A DNA stretch of 17,573 nt, from contig JACMKG010000168.1 in assembly GCA_014380255.1 (NCBI GenBank), forward strand, positions 1 through 17,573. Direction: 5' to 3'. The notes beneath the pieces are model-generated. The model searched no databases and was not told where the DNA came from. It saw only the letters and a list, made by a program, of their open reading frames with translations. This DNA comes from Prolixibacteraceae bacterium (lineage in GTDB: Bacteria > Bacteroidota > Bacteroidia > Bacteroidales > Prolixibacteraceae). Position numbers and translations under genes: made by a program. Shown here piece by piece: positions 13,103-17,573 of this stretch (position 1 is the stretch's first letter; every line of letters starts with the position of its first letter).

Positions 13103-13276
13103 AAAAGAGTCAGGCCTGTCAGCGGCAGCATTTCATTTTATTATAGCTTTACCCTTCATATTCTCCTCCGGTTGCCCTGCTCCTTGTCTTCTCCTTTGCC
13201 TTTTCCTAACTTATAACTTTATCCACCGCCTTTTGTACTTGGTACTGAAAAACAAATATTGTTCAATCCATGGCCT

Positions 13277-13319
13277 AAAAAATAAAGGCTCAAACCTTTG
13301 AATTCAGTTTGAGCCTTTA
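13277..13319 (-). terminator. Terminator of the DUF4965 transcript
   Basis: TAAAGGCTCAAAC (13283-13295) and GTTTGAGCCTTTA (13307-13319) form a perfect 13-bp stem with an 11-nt loop. On the minus strand it is followed by six T residues (13282-13277). It lies ~210 nt past the DUF4965 stop. The stretch from 13320 to 13526 between them holds no gene, only GCCAGC/GGCAACTGG words repeated loosely. Confidence 0.8.
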
Positions 13320-13526
13320 AAGCCATCTAAAATAAATCTATTTAATTCAAGCTACTAGCTTCTGGCAACTGGCCTCTTGCAAAACAATCTGCTAACATTT
13401 AGCCTTACTGCTGATCGAAGCATTTCTTGCCAGCCGCTAGCTGCCAGCCGCACTTATTTTATGGATGGTTCACCCTATTCAAGGTGCTGTCTTTTTGTAA
13501 TTGGCAACTTAAGTTATTTGCAGCAG

Positions 13527-16076
13527 CTATTTCTGTACAAATTTCTGTTCCAGCATCTTAATGAAATAGCCTCCAACCACTGACCTGGCCTGGAATCCTA
13601 CCTGGTTGGCATCGGGTGTTTCATACCAGTCGGTCATAGGAACGCGATCGGTGGTTTCATTGAAAGTCTTGTGCACCGGATCAATGAACTTCTGGAATGT
13701 TGCCTGATCATTGGCCAGGGTAGCTGTCCATACAATCCAATCTGATTTGGTATACGTGCGACGGTTATCCAGAGGTAAGCCGTAAGTATTTTGTTTGGTC
13801 AGGTAATACGCGATTTCCTTCTGGGCCACGTTGGGATCAAAAATATTCAATCCAAGTAACTTATCCCACACCAGGTTGTATTTCTGGCTCCAGGTGCCTG
13901 GCTTATCAAACGTAAGGCGATAATGATCTCCGTCTTCGGCCATAACGACCCATTTGGCAGCCATTTCCTTTGCCTGTGAGGTATATTTTTCAGCAATATC
14001 GGCTTTACCCAACATTCCTGCTAGCTTTCCATAGGAAGCAATTCCCACGATCGCTTTCACCGACAGGTTTGTATTGTGGGCAAAGTGTCCGGCAAAGTCG
14101 TCGGTACACAATTGGTTTTCAGGATCCAGACCGTTCTGTAACAAGTAATCAGCCCAGATGGTAAGCACATTCCAATGTTTTTCGGCATACGAAGCATTTC
14201 CTTCAGCCTGCGCGATGGCGGCAGCCAGAATCAGCATGTTTCCGCTTTCTTCAACAGGCATGTCTCCCCCGTAGGTTTGTCCGTTAGCCAAGGGGTAAGT
14301 ACCTACATCATGAGCAGCGAAAGGTTTATTCCATTTACCGCTTTCCGAATAATAGAAAATGGGTGTCATCATTCCTTTGAGCAAATCAGGATTGTAGAGC
14401 AGGTAAAGAGGTGCAGAAGGGTACGTTAAGTCAACCGTTCCCACAGAACCGTTGCTGAAGTTTTCTTTGGAAAGAAAAACGGTATTTCCTTCTTTATCCT
14501 TGATTAGTTTATGGGCAGCGATCGACTGGCGGAAGGCCAGCACGCATAGTTCAGCATATTTTTCGCCACCGGCTTTAATGGCATCGGCCCAAAGCTGGTT
14601 ATCGAATTTGGCACAAGTTTCTGTCAGCTGCTCGTATTCAGCATTAGCGGCTTTCAGGGCATCATCCATGGTCACCTGGCCGTCTTTTTTCCACCAGGCC
14701 ATACGGTTTTCGCCGAAATACTGGATGGCGTACAGATCATCGTACCCTATCATTATTTTTCCCGTGGCTGGAACATCGGATACCTGGCCCAACTGCTGAG
14801 CACAAGCCATCACCTGCATTTCATGGCCCATATTAACCAGTAATTTCTGATCACCCGAGGTATCAAGGGTACCATTTGTTACGAAACCTTGTTTGACGGT
14901 TTCAAAATTACCCATTGCATAGCTCATTTCCGGTGCATTATCTCCGCAGAGGTAGAAATAACCCCAGTCGATGCGAAGGTCATCTCCTTTTTTGGCTAGT
15001 ACAGGCTGTTCGGTAGTACCTGCCTTAAAATAAGTCAATCCATCCGTTTGGCCTTTTTCAATAGACACTTGCTGAGAAACGGAATTAACCGCCCACTCAG
15101 GAGTAGCTTCAAAGTAAATCTGCACGTCGTGTTTCTGTTGATCGGTTGATTGAACCTCGTAGCTGACATAATTCACCGGACGTGATAGCACATCGGGATT
15201 CTCAGGCAGCAATGGAGCAAGAAACTGAAGATTCAGCTTAACTGGGCCGCAGGTGAATACATAATTGGTCTGAGTGGCTGATAGACCGACCGATTCCTGG
15301 ATGGCTGCTTGTGCAAACGCATCAACCTTTTCACTGTCCTGGTAAATGCCAAAGTCAACCAAACCACCTCCTGTTTTATTGTGGCAATGGACCGCGATCA
15401 CATTCTTACCTGCCACCAGAAGAGCACGAAGTTCTCCAGTCAATGGAAAAACTACATTGTTTTTCCATTCGTAGCCTGTATCAACCAGTTTTTGGCCATT
15501 CAGGTAGAGTTCAAAAATATCGTCGTGGGAGTAAACCAAGTATACAGGAGCATCGGTCAAGGTTGAATCGATGGTAAATTCCCTGCGAACCCAGATATCC
15601 TTTGTTTCCCATGGCGTGGCCAGATCGGGCATTCCCGAGGTTCCGAAAGCACCTTTTCCGGCTTGCCAGTTGGTTGCATTAAAATCAGGTCTTTCCCAAC
15701 CGTTAGTGGGTTTGGTATTCTGGAAAAGGCCATCCCAGGCACCATGGCTAGCCATAGGCAGAATAGCTTTGCGCGGTAATTCTTCCTTGCCCATAAAGCG
15801 ATAAACCTTTCCATCCACACGAAGTGCACCAATAAGGCCGTGGCGTTTGCCGGTCCAATGCCTTACGGCATCATCATACAGGTGATCGGCTGTAGACCAG
15901 GCACTGGTGTATGGGTCAATTGTAATCAACGGATAAGCCGGAGCTCGCATGTTGGTTGTTAGCGTGACCTTCGTTTTCTCTGCTTCCGAACACGAGGAAA
16001 TCAAAAATGCACTTAAAAATACAGCATAAAACAAGGCTTTTGGATCAAACCTAAGCCCAAAATACTTTTTACTCAT
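13527..16076 (-). CDS. DUF4964/DUF5127/DUF4965 'glutaminase A-like' lipoprotein
   Basis: This 849-residue protein has a lipoprotein signal: a hydrophobic stretch ending LISSC with Cys29, then SEAEK, whose acidic residues could favour surface export. Residues ~44-110 (PAYPLITIDPYTSAWS…HWTGKRHG) fit DUF4964. Residues ~127-245 look like an inserted beta-sandwich of the GH2 sugar-binding type (WVRREFTI…DDIFELYLNGQ…AGKNVIAVHCHN). Residues ~255-490 fit DUF5127, and ~495-845 the helical DUF4965/DUF1793 part with MPVEESGNM (607-614), CTDDFAGHFAHN, YGLPLDNRRTYTKSDW, RVPMTDWYET and GFQARSVVGGYF. Fungal relatives are called glutaminase A; the Bacteroidota forms sit in carbohydrate loci and their substrate is unclear. 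The GH127 gene lies upstream on the same strand, 536 bp away, which supports a glycan role. Confidence 0.9.
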   Translation of the reverse strand: MSKKYFGLRFDPKALFYAVFLSAFLISSCSEAEKTKVTLTTNMRAPAYPLITIDPYTSAWSTADHLYDDAVRHWTGKRHGLIGALRVDGKVYRFMGKEELPRKAILPMASHGAWDGLFQNTKPTNGWERPDFNATNWQAGKGAFGTSGMPDLATPWETKDIWVRREFTIDSTLTDAPVYLVYSHDDIFELYLNGQKLVDTGYEWKNNVVFPLTGELRALLVAGKNVIAVHCHNKTGGGLVDFGIYQDSEKVDAFAQAAIQESVGLSATQTNYVFTCGPVKLNLQFLAPLLPENPDVLSRPVNYVSYEVQSTDQQKHDVQIYFEATPEWAVNSVSQQVSIEKGQTDGLTYFKAGTTEQPVLAKKGDDLRIDWGYFYLCGDNAPEMSYAMGNFETVKQGFVTNGTLDTSGDQKLLVNMGHEMQVMACAQQLGQVSDVPATGKIMIGYDDLYAIQYFGENRMAWWKKDGQVTMDDALKAANAEYEQLTETCAKFDNQLWADAIKAGGEKYAELCVLAFRQSIAAHKLIKDKEGNTVFLSKENFSNGSVGTVDLTYPSAPLYLLYNPDLLKGMMTPIFYYSESGKWNKPFAAHDVGTYPLANGQTYGGDMPVEESGNMLILAAAIAQAEGNASYAEKHWNVLTIWADYLLQNGLDPENQLCTDDFAGHFAHNTNLSVKAIVGIASYGKLAGMLGKADIAEKYTSQAKEMAAKWVVMAEDGDHYRLTFDKPGTWSQKYNLVWDKLLGLNIFDPNVAQKEIAYYLTKQNTYGLPLDNRRTYTKSDWIVWTATLANDQATFQKFIDPVHKTFNETTDRVPMTDWYETPDANQVGFQARSVVGGYFIKMLEQKFVQK

Positions 16077-16229
16077 GGTTTATTATTTGTTGTAAAATTA
16101 AATATTCAATAATCTATTTATTCCTGACAGAAAGAATTGGTTTATTTCCTGGACTCTATGTCATTTAGTAAATGTATTTATAGGGGATTGCCCTAAAGTA
16201 GGTATTCCTCTTTTAACCATTTCTCATTT

Positions 16230-16327
16230 CCGTCCGCAATAGCTTTAGCCCTCTGTTCGGCATTCTACGCGGACGGTTACTGCATAAATCACCATTTCTT
16301 TCTATTGACAGGAATGCCCTACGGGCA
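16230..16327 (+). repeat. Two-hairpin intergenic element, copy B
   Basis: Hairpin 1 pairs CCGTCCGC (16230-16237) with GCGGACGG (16269-16276), the same 47-nt span as copy A. TTTCTATTGACAG follows at 16299-16311, then hairpin 2, TGCCC-TAC-GGGCA (16315-16327). It has the same orientation as copy A and lies between the DUF4965 start and the GH127 stop. The rest of 16077-16612 shows no gene and no clear TAnnTTTG box for the DUF4965 gene. Confidence 0.8.
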
Positions 16328-16566
16328 ACCGCTCTTGTGTATTAAGATTCCGGGATCAATCAAAGTTTCTCTTAACTTAATAACACTGCCCAAAACAAAT
16401 TTAAGGTAGCAAACGCAGAATGATTTCATCTTCACATGAAGAGGTTAATTTTCTGTAATCCTGCTCTGTTGCATTCATAAATAAATACAGCAAAGCAACT
16501 GAAATCACTCATTTACCGAGGATAAATAATCTCAGTATGATGAACTCTAATGTAAAGTAGAAGGTC

Positions 16567-16614
16567 AATTAATTTAAGTTGCCAGCTTCTAACAACTGGC
16601 AACTTAAATTAATT
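16567..16614. repeat. Perfect 19-bp inverted repeat over the GH127 stop codon
   Basis: AATTAATTTAAGTTGCCAG (16567-16585) is the exact complement of 16596-16614, with a 10-nt loop. The right arm overlaps the stop codon of the GH127 gene. The GTTGCCAG word recurs in other spacers here. Neither strand has a following T-run, so terminator function is uncertain. Confidence 0.75.
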
Positions 16615-17573
16615 ATTTCACTACAGGGAATGCTGAAATTCTCAAACGGGCGGCTCCCATAGGAATGAGCGTGATATCTTCAACAGGCCTGGAAGTTTTG
16701 GCCGGATACAAAGGCAGCACATCAACCAGTCCGTATTGATCGATTCCACAGGTAGGTATTTGCCTTCCTTTGGCGTGAATTTCAATGGGATTATTTTGTT
16801 GTGAGAACGGATAATTATCAGCAGGCCATGCCTTGCGGATCACTTTAAACGATTTTGCCAAATCCTTTGGATTGAAAACCAATCCGTAGTTCCATGGAGT
16901 AACAGGAGTAATTTCGTAAGCCGGCCATTTTTCCTGATCGGCATTTTCCTGCCATTTGGAGTCCCCGATGGCTGATTTGGTGCTGCTGATTTTTTGGTAC
17001 TCTTCACCAATTTTCAGTGAAAAGGTCAATGGGCCATAATCCACTGAAACGCTGTTTTGATTCACCTGCCAGGTCCGGGTAGTAATTTGCATCGGTAAGT
17101 TTAACGTAACCTGATCTCCATTCGCCCATTCGCGATCCAAACGAATGTAAGAACCTGGTTTTATCACTAATTTTACCAAAGCGCCATTCACTTTAACCGA
17201 GGCATTTTTACACCATACCGGTACACGCAGGTAAAGAGGGAACTTTACTTTCTGATTCGTATTCAGGGTAAAACGTACCTCTTCTTCATAGGGGTATTTG
17301 GTATCTTCAATTAAAGTCACCTGAGTTCCATTGCCCACTTTGGCGGTGGTTTTACAGGCATTATACAGGATGGCGGCCAACCCGTTATCGTTGCTGGCCA
17401 TAACCAGGTTTTGGATATAATACGGAAGGGCATGGCCATGGTTGTGCTGACAACAGCGACTGCTGAAAGGATTCATAGTCAAGAACGGGCCTTTGTTGTC
17501 GATTCCCGGATGATGATTTTCAGCATCGGCAGTAACCCCATTAGGACTGGTGATGTACCTCAAGGATCTCATA
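16613..17573 (-). CDS. GH127-type beta-L-arabinofuranosidase (DUF1680), C-terminal part
   Basis: About 320 C-terminal residues are present; the frame is open at the window edge and the true start lies beyond base 17573. Near the beginning, NPFSSRCCQHNHGHALPYY contains the Cys-Cys pair that in GH127 holds the zinc ion and the cysteine nucleophile. Next comes the beta-sandwich part typical of the family: YPYEEEVRFTLNT, FPLYLRVPVWCKNASVKVNG, PGSYIRLDREWANGDQVTLNLPM and VSVDYGPLTFSLKIG. GH127 enzymes remove beta-L-arabinofuranose from plant glycoproteins or arabinans; some relatives (GH146, other DUF1680) differ in specificity, so the substrate is a family-level guess. Any signal peptide is outside the window. 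It precedes the DUF4965 lipoprotein gene on the same strand. Confidence 0.9.
   Translation of the reverse strand, partial: MRSLRYITSPNGVTADAENHHPGIDNKGPFLTMNPFSSRCCQHNHGHALPYYIQNLVMASNDNGLAAILYNACKTTAKVGNGTQVTLIEDTKYPYEEEVRFTLNTNQKVKFPLYLRVPVWCKNASVKVNGALVKLVIKPGSYIRLDREWANGDQVTLNLPMQITTRTWQVNQNSVSVDYGPLTFSLKIGEEYQKISSTKSAIGDSKWQENADQEKWPAYEITPVTPWNYGLVFNPKDLAKSFKVIRKAWPADNYPFSQQNNPIEIHAKGRQIPTCGIDQYGLVDVLPLYPAKTSRPVEDITLIPMGAARLRISAFPVVK

Noticed and set aside
13080..13583. Two plus-strand open frames between ychJ and the DUF4965 gene
   Set aside because: The first begins inside the two-hairpin element and the second overlaps the end of the DUF4965 gene; both lack coding character.
17570..17572. 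ATG at the right edge as the start of the GH127 gene
   Set aside because: The frame is still open at the window edge and the catalytic N-terminal barrel is missing, so this Met is internal.

Overview
The window looks like chromosome from a member of the Bacteroidota, probably an environmental Bacteroidales/Marinilabiliales-type organism. Several upstream regions carry the phylum-specific promoter pattern (TTG, about 19-21 nt, TAnnTTTG). The gene families also fit: DUF4199 next to a GT2 glycosyltransferase, a PadR/PspC operon, a 127-residue GroES-like protein, and a DUF4965 lipoprotein beside a GH127 enzyme. Intergenic DNA is AT-rich and full of short-period dyad repeats. No phage, transposase or CRISPR genes are present.

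Layout. Positions 1-3458 hold housekeeping genes: the 5' end of miaA (minus), smpB (plus), then a minus-strand run of GroES-like protein, alpha/beta hydrolase and class I aminotransferase. Positions 3710-6204 form one plus-strand transcription unit with a strong promoter and a clear terminator: a secreted acidic protein with six 'IEsWM' motifs, a PadR repressor, a long PspC-domain membrane protein and a short PspC-domain protein. A palindrome lies across the -33 element of this promoter and is the best candidate operator. Positions 6387-9125 hold an exported isoaspartyl peptidase/asparaginase (minus), a MerR regulator with a CarH/LitR-like cobalamin-binding half (plus) and a hemolysin III/TrhA membrane protein (minus). 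Positions 9355-10878 hold GT2 and DUF4199, a minus-strand pair. Positions 11059-11626 are an RNA block: the small SRP RNA with a textbook promoter, then tRNA-Thr(TGT), tRNA-Tyr(GTA) and tRNA-Gly(TCC), then a terminator. About 0.9 kb of non-coding DNA follows, including a ~190-bp array of 11-bp units with dyad symmetry. Then come ychJ, and on the minus strand a carbohydrate-related pair: a DUF4965 'glutaminase A-like' lipoprotein and the C-terminal part of a GH127 beta-L-arabinofuranosidase-like enzyme that runs off the end.

The least explained material is (1) the envelope operon with its IEsWM-repeat secreted protein; (2) two separate loci (6262-6351 and 12116-12304) built from 11-bp units in inverted orientation, using different unit sequences but the same design; and (3) a pair of ~100-bp two-hairpin elements flanking the DUF4965 gene, whose stems differ by compensatory base changes. 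Everything here was read by eye; no alignment, folding or database search was run.
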